Notes under the pieces: model-generated | Told to the model about the DNA's origin: nothing | The model's input: the letters and a program-made list of their open reading frames with translations, nothing else | The model's database searches: none | Translations under genes and position numbers: made by a program | DNA from: Verrucomicrobiota bacterium | GTDB taxonomy: Bacteria > Verrucomicrobiota > Verrucomicrobiia > Limisphaerales > JADJPG01 | Direction of reading: 5' to 3' | DNA length: 64,000 bases | Assembly: GCA_016713365.1 (NCBI GenBank) | Contig: JADJPG010000037.1 | Location: forward strand, 37,392 to 101,391 | Shown here: positions 1-8,168 of the stretch, piece after piece | Numbering within the stretch: position 1 is the first letter of the stretch | Layout of the letters: the number at the start of each line of letters is the position of its first letter

Positions 1-1
1 C

Positions 2-2134
2 GGTGATTTCGAGATCGAAGGAGTGCCGGACGTGCTGTGTCGTCGATTCTCGAAACGTCACGAGCAAATCGACGAAGCTCTCAATGCTTTGTTGCGCGAG
101 AAACCAGAACTGGCCGATGCGAACCTCAAAGACCTGCGCGAGCATCTCGCCACGTCGGAGCGTTCCCGTAAAATACGCGACCAGGATGCGACCGGGCTTC
201 GCCGCTGGTGGGAAGCGCAACTGACGCGCGAGGAGTTGAGCCGCTTGCGTGGGTTGGTGTGCGCGAATCCCGAATCCATCGTGGACGGGAATCCTGGCAC
301 AGTGGCGGAGGAGGCCGTTGCCTGGGCTGAAGAACATTTGTTCGACCGGCGTTCCGTCGTGCTTGAACACACCATCTGGCAGGAAGCGATTCAACACGCA
401 CGCGGTCAGAATGTGTCTGTCAACGAGCTTCGCCAACTCACCGCCAGGCGCGATTACGTTCGCAAGACGGACGAACCGGCGTTCGTCACCCGTCGTGAAG
501 TCCTCGCGCGAGAATGGGAAGTAGTGAAGGCGGCGAGCGATGGGGTGAGCGCGTTCATGCCTTACGTGAGCACGCTGTCGGAATTTCCAAAGTCCCTGTC
601 CGATGAGCAACGCACCGCACTCACGCGGCTGCTGACGTCACGCGATTTCATCACCTTGTTTCGCGGCGGCGCGGGCACGGGTAAAAGCTTCGTTCTCCGC
701 GGGTTGGTGGATGCTTTGAAGGCCGATGCACACAGCGTCACCGTGCTCGCGCCGCAGCGTCAACAGGTGGTTGACCTGGCTCGTGATGGATTCTCCCAGC
801 CAACGACGTTGACGCAGTTTCTCAGTCGAAAGGTCATGCCGGAGCGCGGCGTGGTGATTGTGGACGAAGCCGGACAGGTCGGCGCGCGGCAGATGCTCGA
901 ACTCATCCGCCTAGTGAACGCGCGCAAGGGCCGCATCATTTTCTCCGGGGACACCCGTCAGCACGGGCCGGTGGAGGCGTCGGATGCGCTGCTGGCCTTG
1001 GAGCGTTACGCGAACCTGCGCCCTGCCGAGCTTGAAACCATTCGCCGGCAGAATCCTCGCCTCGGTCGCGACGCAGCCGAGAAAAAGTTCATTCGCCAAT
1101 ATCGCCGGGCAGTGAAGGAAGCCGCCGCCGGGCAACTCGCCGAATCCTTTGACCGCCTCAACAGCATGGGTGCCGTGCAATCATGTAGGTTGGATGAGCA
1201 GCAGGAACGGTTGGCGGACGAATACCTGCGGCTGGCGGAGGAAGGGCAATCTCTCGTGGTGGTCGCGCAGACCTGGGCAGAGGTGCATCGCGTCAACGAA
1301 CGGGTCCGTGCGGCGTTGAAGCGGAAAGGGCTGGTGGCCTCTGATGAGCGAGTCGTCGAGGCGCTGGAGAAAGCGGACCTCACGACCGCGCAAAAGCGCG
1401 ATGCGCGATTTCACCTGTCTGACCACATTGTTGTCCTCAATCAACCGCTGCGTGGTTTCGCCTCTGGTACACACGCCAAACTGTCCGGCATCGTCAAACG
1501 CGGCGTCCTGGTTGAAGTCGGCGGGAAGCTGTTGCTCGTGCCGCGCCAGCAACTCGACCGCATCACCGTTTGCCGTCCGCTCAAACTTGCGCTGGCTCAA
1601 GGGGACCGCCTTCAACTCAAAGCCAACCGGCGCATGTCTACCGGCAAAGCGGTGACGAACGGCGAACTGGTCACGGTGAAGAGTGTACGTGAAGACGGGC
1701 GCATTGATTTGGCCGACGGGCGGACGTTGGACGCAGGATTCCGTGAGTTTCTTCCTGGCTACGCGGTGACTTCTTACGGCTCGCAGGGCAAAACAGTGGA
1801 TCACGTTCTGTTCTCCGATTCGGCAGTCCGCGCCGCGACCGACAACCGGCAATGGTATGTGACCATCTCTCGCGGGCGGCGTGGCATTCGCATCTTCACG
1901 CCGGACAAGCATCAACTCCGCGAAAACGTCGTCCGCTCGGGCAATCAGCCGCTGGCGCTGGATTTGGTTTCAGACCGGGCGCGAGAAATCCTGAGTCTTC
2001 GCACAGGTGGCAAACAATGGCGTCGTTGGCTGAAGGCATGGAGCAGACGGGCGCAGATGATGTTCCAGCGCGTCTGGCGGGCAAAGACGGAAAATTCGAC
2101 CCAGGAACAAGGCTATGGACAACAAGTCGCTTGA
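2..2134 (+). CDS. MobF-family conjugative relaxase/helicase (TrwC/TraI-like), 5' truncated by window edge
   Basis: The frame is open from base 2, so this is the C-terminal part of a larger protein. Its first residues (GDFEIEGVPDVLC, then a conserved KRHEQID) resemble the end of a TrwC-type relaxase domain. A superfamily 1 RecD/TraI-type helicase follows. Counting from the GTG at 23, there is a Walker A motif GGAGTGKS near residue 214, a Walker B motif VVIVDEAGQV near 280, a SGDTRQHGP motif near 310, and the C-terminal GSQGKTVDHV and YVTISRGRRG motifs near 586-620. In MobF proteins the relaxase nicks oriT and the helicase unwinds the transferred strand. The catalytic tyrosines and HUH histidines would lie left of the window. 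The GTG at 23 is not a credible start because homology runs through it. It overlaps the next gene by 20 bases. Confidence 0.85.
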   Translation, partial: GDFEIEGVPDVLCRRFSKRHEQIDEALNALLREKPELADANLKDLREHLATSERSRKIRDQDATGLRRWWEAQLTREELSRLRGLVCANPESIVDGNPGTVAEEAVAWAEEHLFDRRSVVLEHTIWQEAIQHARGQNVSVNELRQLTARRDYVRKTDEPAFVTRREVLAREWEVVKAASDGVSAFMPYVSTLSEFPKSLSDEQRTALTRLLTSRDFITLFRGGAGTGKSFVLRGLVDALKADAHSVTVLAPQRQQVVDLARDGFSQPTTLTQFLSRKVMPERGVVIVDEAGQVGARQMLELIRLVNARKGRIIFSGDTRQHGPVEASDALLALERYANLRPAELETIRRQNPRLGRDAAEKKFIRQYRRAVKEAAAGQLAESFDRLNSMGAVQSCRLDEQQERLADEYLRLAEEGQSLVVVAQTWAEVHRVNERVRAALKRKGLVASDERVVEALEKADLTTAQKRDARFHLSDHIVVLNQPLRGFASGTHAKLSGIVKRGVLVEVGGKLLLVPRQQLDRITVCRPLKLALAQGDRLQLKANRRMSTGKAVTNGELVTVKSVREDGRIDLADGRTLDAGFREFLPGYAVTSYGSQGKTVDHVLFSDSAVRAATDNRQWYVTISRGRRGIRIFTPDKHQLRENVVRSGNQPLALDLVSDRAREILSLRTGGKQWRRWLKAWSRRAQMMFQRVWRAKTENSTQEQGYGQQVA

Positions 2135-2477
2135 ATGTTTCGCCTGCGATGGCCGGGCGCGCGGTCTGAGAATTGAAGTGTCACCACAAGACTCATTCGT
2201 TCTGCCGCACGAGCATTTCGTCTTTTCAGAATTCAAGGCGGGGGAGCAGCGCGATTCGTTGAAAATCACCTTCGTCGCTCACGAGGTTGTGTTGGAAGGT
2301 TTCCTCTTGCGCCGAATCGAAAACGCAATCGTGAACCGCGACTTGGCCTGGCTGTGCGCGCGTGGGGAGAAGTTTCGCCCACAGAATCACGAAAGGCCAT
2401 TCGTTACGAAGCTCACCGTGAAAGCATTAGAAACCGCCGCATCGAACCGTGAACCCTCTGAACCGGAAAACCCGTGA
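2115..2477 (+). CDS. Hypothetical protein in mobilization operon
   Basis: A 120-residue soluble protein that I do not recognise. It has no signal peptide or membrane segment and is rich in charged residues. It contains one short Cys pair (CFAC) near residues 8-11 and ends in a low-complexity Glu/Pro tail. It starts inside the last codons of the relaxase gene, and its TGA overlaps the GTG of the following HTH gene (GTGA). It therefore looks translationally coupled in a three-gene operon. By context it may assist mobilization, but nothing in the sequence shows how. Confidence 0.6.
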   Translation: MDNKSLECFACDGRARGLRIEVSPQDSFVLPHEHFVFSEFKAGEQRDSLKITFVAHEVVLEGFLLRRIENAIVNRDLAWLCARGEKFRPQNHERPFVTKLTVKALETAASNREPSEPENP

Positions 2478-2713
2478 CGACTGTTGCTGACAACGCTGAT
2501 AAGCGAATGGAAGACGCGCCCAAAGTCGCCGAGCCGCAGCCGTCAACCGAACGCCTTGCCTACTCCGTGCAGGAAGCGGCTGATTTGTTGGGCGTGAATT
2601 ATTTCAGCGTTTATCGGTTGATTCAGCGCGGAAAGCTCAAGGTTTGCCGGGCGCTGCGCGGCAAACTGCTCGTGCCGCGCACCGAATTGCTCAAGCTCTT
2701 GAAACCTGAATGA
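2474..2713 (+). CDS. Excisionase-like helix-turn-helix DNA-binding protein
   Basis: A 79-residue protein starting at GTG 2474, overlapping the previous stop as GTGA. After about 28 polar residues comes a MerR/excisionase-type winged helix: YSVQEAADLLGVNYFSVYRL followed by IQRGKLKVCRALRGKLLVPR. This is the usual HTH_17 pattern (A..LGVs...vyrlI..G.l...r.g...vp). Such proteins act as recombination directionality factors or small repressors in integrative elements. The adjacent integrase at 2955-4145 makes an excisionase role likely, but this is inferred from context. Confidence 0.75.
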   Translation: MTTVADNADKRMEDAPKVAEPQPSTERLAYSVQEAADLLGVNYFSVYRLIQRGKLKVCRALRGKLLVPRTELLKLLKPE

Positions 2714-2885
2714 AATCGACCGCGCCCGCAGACCGGAAACCGACAGTCCTCGAAGATGAAGCTCATCGAGTGACGATGAGAGAGTTTTCGGAGCAGATGT
2801 CCGTCAGAACTCTTCCCTCAGCGTAGCGCGATTGAGCGTCGCGGTCTTGCTTCGTAGGCGCTCCGGCCGACGCGCCGGGCACCGT

Positions 2886-2947
2886 GCGATGCCGACGCAT
2901 CGCCGACTGCTGCCCATTGCCCCCCCCGTCAGGAGGCTTTCGCTCCT
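2886..2947. repeat. Inverted repeats downstream of the integrase gene
   Basis: Two short hairpins lie in the gap between the HTH gene and the convergent integrase. One is GCGATGC/GCATCGC with a 4-base loop (2886-2903). The other is AGGAG/CTCCT (2931-2947), starting 8 bases past the integrase stop. No T-run follows on the minus strand, so a Rho-independent terminator is possible but weak. The rest of 2714-2954 shows no gene. Confidence 0.35.
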
Positions 2948-2954
2948 CGCAAGC

Positions 2955-4145
2955 TTACAATACTGCTGGGCTGGTCTGAGATGCTGTCTCAAAGGAGACT
3001 CTTTGCGCCATGTTTGCGCTATGCTGATCCCGAAGATGGCCGTAAACCTTCATCGCCAGCGCACCACCATCTTTATGGCCCAGCCACCGACTCACTGTCG
3101 GAATGTCAACGCCCGATTCGATGCAGGTTGTAGCAAACAGATGTCGCAAGTCGTGATGAGTGATTCGTGATATGCCAAGCCTGCGGCAAGCGTTCGCTAG
3201 AGAGCCATTGCATTCAGATACGCGCATCACCTTGGTGCCGGGCGATTCAGTCGGTCGCTCGGCTCGCAGCCGTTCCAGCAAACGACGCATTTCAGGGATC
3301 ATTGGAACTGTGCGAACTGTCCAATTCTTCGTTCCTGTTTCGTCATCACCGCGCACGAGAACCTCACCGCGTTCAAAATCGCAGTCCGACCACCGGATAT
3401 TGCCAGCTTCGCTCTTGCGGTAGCCGCCGTAGGCCAGGAACTCGATCAGATCGGCAGCGTCATTGCTGAACCGCCTGTTGACCTTGCGCACGCTTTGCAC
3501 GAGTTCATGGAATTTAGCGCGGCTGGGCAACTGAAGCGGCTTCTGGCGTACCTTCATCGTCTTGATGAAGCGCGCGGGATTGTCATAGCGAACGCCAGCC
3601 TCAACAGCGATTTCCAAAACCGCCCGCAGGGTCTGGACGGTCTTGTTGAAATTCACAGCGCTGGTTGAGTAGCTGGCGGCCCAAGCGAGGCAGTCCTGCT
3701 TGGTGATCTTACGCAAGTCAGTTTTCTCCAGACCCGACCAAGTTTTCAGAAGGGCGCTAATGCGTTCCTCTCGATGAGCCTTTGTTCGCGGCTTCAAAGA
3801 AGCGTCGCCATGAAGTCTTTGGCGATAGATGACCAAAGCATCCATAATGATCATCTTGCCGTCTGAATAGGCCGTTGCATGTTCCGCCAATTGACGTTCG
3901 GCTTTTTCCAAATCAGCAAGGCGCAATTTGGCAACGGAAAGTCCTTTAGTTTTGAGCGAACGGCGAATGAGCTTGCCCTTGACTCGGACTCGTGCAAATA
4001 ACATCCCCGACGGTACGTAACGCACCAAATTTGATACTGGTGTCTTTTGCCAAAGCGGCATTGATTCTGATTTGCCCTCTTTCATGCAATCAGTATCAGA
4101 TCTTGGTATCAAATTGTCAAATCGGTTGCGGCGTTCAATCTGCAA
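2955..4145 (-). CDS. Tyrosine recombinase/integrase
   Basis: A site-specific integrase of up to 396 residues. An N-terminal core-binding (SAM-like) region precedes a catalytic domain with the family residues. Arg I lies in GGYRKSEAGNIRW near residue 238, the HxLRH box in HHDLRHLFATT near 329, then His in WLGHKDGG, and the nucleophile Tyr in MKVYGHL near 367. The first ATG (4145) would leave only 20 bases to the tRNA-Ser gene. The internal ATGs at about 4085 or 4061 (MKEGKSES, MPLWQKTP) are better starts, because conserved sequence begins there. The gene runs away from the tRNA 5' end, whereas most tRNA integrases lie beside the 3' end. It belongs with the excisionase-like and relaxase genes to its left. 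Confidence 0.9.
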   Translation of the reverse strand: MQIERRNRFDNLIPRSDTDCMKEGKSESMPLWQKTPVSNLVRYVPSGMLFARVRVKGKLIRRSLKTKGLSVAKLRLADLEKAERQLAEHATAYSDGKMIIMDALVIYRQRLHGDASLKPRTKAHREERISALLKTWSGLEKTDLRKITKQDCLAWAASYSTSAVNFNKTVQTLRAVLEIAVEAGVRYDNPARFIKTMKVRQKPLQLPSRAKFHELVQSVRKVNRRFSNDAADLIEFLAYGGYRKSEAGNIRWSDCDFERGEVLVRGDDETGTKNWTVRTVPMIPEMRRLLERLRAERPTESPGTKVMRVSECNGSLANACRRLGISRITHHDLRHLFATTCIESGVDIPTVSRWLGHKDGGALAMKVYGHLRDQHSANMAQRVSFETASQTSPAVL

Positions 4146-4165
4146 GTGCCTAGCTTGTAACGGTT

Positions 4166-4254
4166 GGAGAGATGGCTGAGTGGTTTAAGGCACACGCCTG
4201 GAAAGCGTGCGTGGCTAATCCCCACCGTGGGTTCAAATCCCACTCTCTCCGCCA
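4166..4254 (+). tRNA. tRNA-Ser (anticodon GGA)
   Basis: A complete class II tRNA. The acceptor stem is GGAGAGA (4166-4172) with TCTCTCC (4244-4250). The anticodon stem is CACGC/GCGTG around loop CTGGAAA, with anticodon GGA at 4200-4202. There is a long variable arm as expected for serine, and a T arm GTGGG-TTCAAAT-CCCAC. The discriminator is G 4251, followed by an encoded CCA at 4252-4254. It is flanked by an integrase gene on its 5' side and possibly by an island on its 3' side. Confidence 0.95.
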
Positions 4255-4767
4255 CTCTCTTCAAAGCATTCCCCTGAACGACTTACGAACAAAATCGAGA
4301 TGATTTTTATTCCGGCGTCAGAATCAAAGTCAGAATAGCAACGCCGATAACGGACCTGTCGAAGAGTCTTTTTAATCGAGCGGCGCCCCGTCTGAATCGG
4401 TCTCCGTTTTTCTTTAGTGGCTATCCTCCGCGCGTCGTCTTCTTTGCCTTGGCTTGAGACGCTAACTTCGTCACTGCTACTACCCGAGCTCAGGCGCTCT
4501 TGGTAGGCTGGCTCCAATTTTCCTACATCTGGTGCTGGATCGTCTGCGAGTTTCGCGCCCAATACCCCCTATCAATCCCTGCATCCGCTGGAACGGGCAC
4601 TTGGAATTGGCTGTATAGCTTCCGGACACGGTTTCCAAAATCTCGACTGCATCAGGAGCGCCGTCCCCCCAGATCTAAGCTGGTTCATGCTTGGCACAGC
4701 GTCTGCGAAGAGCGGTCGTGGTTGGACTCGCATCTGGGGCACTACGAGACCTATCAGCACGCAAATT
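4255..4767. other. Non-coding stretch between tRNA-Ser and pseudopilin genes
   Basis: No gene is supported here. Reading frames on both strands are short and lack recognisable motifs. The stretch starts at the 3' end of the tRNA, where an integrative element would have its junction, and ends at the pseudopilin operon, so it probably contains that operon's promoter. I cannot point to convincing -35/-10 boxes. Confidence 0.5.
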
Positions 4768-5247
4768 ATGCATCTGACAGTTCTACTGAATCGCCGTGGG
4801 CCTCGGTCGTCGCCAAAACTTGGCGCCTTTTCCCTCGTCGAAGTCGTGATCGCAATGGCGGTGACTGGCGTATCTGCCGTGGCATTGCTGTCCGCCATCT
4901 CCAGCGGAATGCTCACCATGCAGATGGCACGCGAGAACGTCCGGGCCACCCAGATCATGATGGAGAAAACCGAAACCCTTCGCCTCTACAGTTGGGATCA
5001 ACTTATCACGACCAACTTCATTCAGACGTCTTTTACCGAGCATTACGATCCGAACTCCACGAATGGATCACAGGGCACTATTTACACGGGTACGGTGAGC
5101 ATCGCGGCGGTTCCCATGACCACTGCCTACGGCGATGAAATGAAACAGGTCACCGTGTCGCTCAGCTGGACGACGGGCAGAATCAATCGTAACCGGTCCT
5201 TCACCACCTTCGTTTCCCGCAATGGTTTGCAAAACTACATCTACTGA
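4768..5247 (+). CDS. Prepilin/pseudopilin-like protein (GspI/PulI type)
   Basis: About 159 residues from the ATG at 4768. The frame is open from 4687, but the class III leader fits best with the later start. The leader is basic and ends KLGAFSLVEVVIAM, giving a prepilin peptidase site after Gly with Glu at +5 of the mature protein (AFSLVE). A hydrophobic stretch VIAMAVTGVSAVALL follows. The remainder is a short globular domain resembling minor pseudopilins. It is the first of four co-directional genes, and the next gene overlaps its 3' end by 26 bases. By family it would insert in the inner membrane and be built into a type II secretion or type IV pilus-like fibre. Confidence 0.75.
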   Translation: MHLTVLLNRRGPRSSPKLGAFSLVEVVIAMAVTGVSAVALLSAISSGMLTMQMARENVRATQIMMEKTETLRLYSWDQLITTNFIQTSFTEHYDPNSTNGSQGTIYTGTVSIAAVPMTTAYGDEMKQVTVSLSWTTGRINRNRSFTTFVSRNGLQNYIY

Positions 5248-5779
5248 GGGCCGCAGTCGGCGCCGGCAGTTCGGCGCCACGCTGGTCGACACCGTAATGG
5301 CAATTGGCATCGCGGGCCTGCTCATGGCTGTGCTGGCGTCGCTGACGATGTATAGCGGCAGAAACCTGCTGGCGATTCTCAACTACGCCGACCTGAACGA
5401 CAAAAATCGAATCGCGGTGGACACCATGACCCGCGACCTGCGGGAATGTAATCGCGTGATTTCCTGCACCTCCACCCGGCTCGATATCGAGGATGCGGAC
5501 GGAAGCACGATCTCCTACATCTATTCGCCAGGCGCAGGCACCCTGAATCGAACATTGAATGGAGTGACCCGAACTCTTGCGACCGGTTGCGAATCTCTGA
5601 CCTTTAGCTTGGGCACGCGGAACCCCATCGGTGGTACGTTCAATGTCGTTTCCACGACGGATGTCAGCATGGCAAAAGTTGTAAACGTCTCGTGGAACTG
5701 TGCACGCACCATTCTTGGCACGAAGGCAAACACTGAGAGCGTTCAAACCGCTCGAATCGTAATCCGGAAACAAGGCTGA
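5222..5779 (+). CDS. Pseudopilin-like protein (GspJ/PulJ type)
   Basis: A 185-residue protein with a basic leader (TSTEGRSRRRQFG), then a prepilin-type hydrophobic N-terminus ATLVDTVMAIGIAG. The usual Glu at +5 is Asp here. The soluble part (residues 40-185) has the beta-rich pattern of minor pseudopilins of the GspJ type, including DLRECNRVIS and four Cys residues that could form disulfides. It overlaps the preceding pseudopilin by 26 bases and shares one base with the next start (TGATG). This supports one operon making a pilus or secretion pseudopilus tip. Confidence 0.7.
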   Translation: MVCKTTSTEGRSRRRQFGATLVDTVMAIGIAGLLMAVLASLTMYSGRNLLAILNYADLNDKNRIAVDTMTRDLRECNRVISCTSTRLDIEDADGSTISYIYSPGAGTLNRTLNGVTRTLATGCESLTFSLGTRNPIGGTFNVVSTTDVSMAKVVNVSWNCARTILGTKANTESVQTARIVIRKQG

Positions 5780-7350
5780 TGAAAACCAAACCTACACCAA
5801 CGGGTAACGAACAGGGCAACACCTTGCTGGTGACCATCGTGGTCACTGGCATCATCGGGTTTGTCCTGCTCGCATACATGAGTCTCGTCCAATACCAAAA
5901 TGGCGCCAACATGCGTTCCCAGGGCTGGAATGCGGCGATGCCAGTGGTGGAAGCGGGAGTGGAAGAGGCCTTGGCGCACTTGAACAGTCGCGGCCTGACC
6001 AATGGGAATCTGGCGTGCGACGGATGGACCTTGTCTGGCAGCACGTACTCCATGACCCGGGCAATCGGCGACGGATTCTACACAGTGTCGATCAACAATT
6101 ACGTCAGCGGTTCAACTAACTCACCCGTCATTGAATCCAAGGGCTATGTGGTCAAGCCCGTGACGGTAGCCTCGGTCTCTCCCGGATCGGGCCCGTTCTT
6201 CGCGGCCTCCATTAACCTGGACAGCGGGGTGGAATACCTCGGCCGCGGGGTCCGAGCGCGCACGCAGAAGCAGGGCATCTTTACCAAAGGAATGGTCGCC
6301 AAGGACAGCATTGACCTGAACGGAAACAACATTGCCACAGACAGCTTTGATTCAACGGACCCACTTTACAGCACCAATGGACTCTACATCTCCTCCAAAA
6401 GTCGGGATAACGGAGACGTGGCGGTCAATGCGTCGGTGACCAACTCGCTGAATGCCGGCAACGCCAACATCAAGGGCCACGTGGCTGTCGGTCCGGGCGG
6501 GACGATTGCCGTCGGAGCCCAGGGCTCGATCGGAAGTGCCGCCTGGGTGGATGGCGGTAACAGCGGAATCCAGACTGGATATGCGGCGAATGACATGAAT
6601 GTCTCTTTTGATGATGTAACGGTTCCATTTTCGGGAGGAAGCACCCCCGGCGGCGGACACTACAGCATCGTCCAAACCGTCACCTATCCAACCACCACGA
6701 CGCGTGTCGTCCGCACCAACTGGGTGACGACAACATCGCTTCCGACGGGCGCCTTCGCGCCGATTACCACCAATGGAAATGGAGGTAACAAAACCTATAC
6801 ATACCGGGCTTACGTTTACATCGAGCCCACCAATTCGAGCGGCACTTACTACAACTTTGTTCTCACCGATGGGAATTACCAACTCGAGAATCTGAGCGGA
6901 AACATTCTGGTGCTTGGTGACGCGAATCTTTACGCGAGCTCCTCCTGCAACATCACGGGATTGACTATCGAATGGGGCAAGAGGCTGAACTTGTACTCCA
7001 GTGCGCCGAGCGTAAGCCTCTCCGGCAATACCACGGCGAATAGCGATGGCACCGCCGACAGCTTCGCATTCTGGGGAACACCGAGCTGCACCAGCGTCAC
7101 CTTCAGTGGGAACGCCGGCTTTACGGGTACGATCTATGCACCGAGCGCGGATTTCGTGATGAATGGGGGTGGCAACAACACCATTGACTTCGTTGGAGCC
7201 AGTATCACCAAGACGGCACGGCTAAATGGTCACTTCAACTTCCACTATGATGAAGCCCTGAAAAAGATTGGACCGAGCCGGGGGTTCATCGTGACTTCTT
7301 GGAATGAGATGTCTCCTTCGGAAGTTCCTGCCGTGACCTCCGTACACTAG
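5779..7350 (+). CDS. PilX-like pilus-associated protein with beta-helical passenger
   Basis: A 523-residue protein. The N-terminus has a short basic leader and QGNTLLVTIVVTGIIGFVLL, a prepilin-like segment without Glu at +5, as in GspK/PilX-type components. After an EAGVEEAL helix the sequence becomes Gly/Asn/Ser/Thr-rich with repeats such as NGNNIATDSF and SGNILVLGDANLY. It ends with IYAPSADFVMNGGG and LNGHFNFHYDEALKK, a pattern seen in PilX/DUF7305-type proteins of Verrucomicrobiota and relatives. It probably forms a surface-exposed beta-solenoid attached to the pilus. It is third in the pseudopilin operon and starts on the last base of the previous stop. Confidence 0.65.
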   Translation: MKTKPTPTGNEQGNTLLVTIVVTGIIGFVLLAYMSLVQYQNGANMRSQGWNAAMPVVEAGVEEALAHLNSRGLTNGNLACDGWTLSGSTYSMTRAIGDGFYTVSINNYVSGSTNSPVIESKGYVVKPVTVASVSPGSGPFFAASINLDSGVEYLGRGVRARTQKQGIFTKGMVAKDSIDLNGNNIATDSFDSTDPLYSTNGLYISSKSRDNGDVAVNASVTNSLNAGNANIKGHVAVGPGGTIAVGAQGSIGSAAWVDGGNSGIQTGYAANDMNVSFDDVTVPFSGGSTPGGGHYSIVQTVTYPTTTTRVVRTNWVTTTSLPTGAFAPITTNGNGGNKTYTYRAYVYIEPTNSSGTYYNFVLTDGNYQLENLSGNILVLGDANLYASSSCNITGLTIEWGKRLNLYSSAPSVSLSGNTTANSDGTADSFAFWGTPSCTSVTFSGNAGFTGTIYAPSADFVMNGGGNNTIDFVGASITKTARLNGHFNFHYDEALKKIGPSRGFIVTSWNEMSPSEVPAVTSVH

Positions 7351-7400
7351 ATTTGCCGATACCTTCTATTACTGAGCCAAGCCTTAGACATACGACTACC

Positions 7401-7814
7401 ATGAGCAAGCGAGGACCCGTTCTGACAATAAAGACCAAGCTCCAGAACCAACTCATCTGGATGATCTGTGCGGCCATGGGAGTTCCAACCCTGATTCTCG
7501 GAGGAGCGCTCTATCTGGTAGCCACCCAACTCTCCAACCCGGCAACCGGGGCGGCTCCACACGAAGTCGTCGCAAGCGTGGTGAGATACGTTGCTGTACT
7601 GTTTCCTTTGGCGAGCGCGGCCCTTCTTTACTGGGTCTTCAAAGGAACAAACACCCTCGTCGGACCTATTGAACGAATCATCCGCGAGTTGGAGCAACAG
7701 CTGGCCGGCCAACGAACCGGGCCCATCGTCCTGCGTCCTGGCGACCAGCTCATTCCGCTGGCAGACAAGATCAACGTCCTCCTCGAAGAGCGCCAAAGCC
7801 TGAAAAAGCCATAG
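7401..7814 (+). CDS. Two-TM membrane protein with HAMP-like linker
   Basis: About 137 residues from the ATG at 7401. The frame is open from 7353, but those 16 residues are not hydrophobic and the later ATG precedes KRGPVLTIKTKLQNQ, typical of membrane sensors. Two membrane segments follow: MICAAMGVPTLILGGALYLV and VVRYVAVLFPLASAALLYWV. The cytoplasmic end resembles a HAMP linker (LVGPIERIIRELEQQLAG...LRPGDQLIPLADKINVLL). The same layout follows pilin-type genes in related bacteria. The function is unknown, perhaps a membrane partner of the pseudopilus. It is the last gene of the operon. Confidence 0.6.
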   Translation: MSKRGPVLTIKTKLQNQLIWMICAAMGVPTLILGGALYLVATQLSNPATGAAPHEVVASVVRYVAVLFPLASAALLYWVFKGTNTLVGPIERIIRELEQQLAGQRTGPIVLRPGDQLIPLADKINVLLEERQSLKKP

Positions 7815-8164
7815 TCACACAGGGAGGGGAACTTTTAAGAAATGCAAAGTTCTTCAAATCGACGAGGTCTTTTCGTCTGCCATTACGACGGGGCTTCTGT
7901 CTCCACTTTCGCCGTACGAGAATTAGTGTCGCCGGTTGTACTGGTCGCGGATGCCAAGATTGTCGAATTGCTGCTGGCCCTCGGAGAGATACGCGCCCGA
8001 CTCCATGAACAATCGGCTGCCTGAGCCCAGCGGCGCGTCGCTTTGTCGAGACGGTGTGTGAGTTAACGAGGTGACGCCATCATCGCGGAGTGGCAGGCGA
8101 ACGCTAGCAGCCGTGAGACGCAGCCCCAGCTTTGTGAAGTCGACAGTGGTGGGTGCGGCCTGCT
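7815..8164. other. Junction between pseudopilin operon and copper block
   Basis: A 350-base stretch between convergent operons. It holds one possible small minus-strand ORF, listed separately, and no recognisable terminator. The change from pilus genes to metal-resistance genes happens here. Confidence 0.4.
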
Positions 8165-8168
8165 TCAC
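7923..8168 (-). CDS. Possible small ORF coupled to the P-type ATPase gene
   Basis: An 81-residue ORF whose GTG start overlaps the stop of the copper ATPase gene (GTGA), an arrangement typical of translational coupling. The product is polar, with no signal peptide, membrane segment or Cys/Met metal motif. The C-terminal half (LFMESGAYLSEGQQQFDNLG) has ordinary protein-like composition. I do not recognise it. It could be chance read-through of GC-rich DNA. The overlap is the main argument for it. Confidence 0.3.
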   Translation of the reverse strand: MKQAAPTTVDFTKLGLRLTAASVRLPLRDDGVTSLTHTPSRQSDAPLGSGSRLFMESGAYLSEGQQQFDNLGIRDQYNRRH

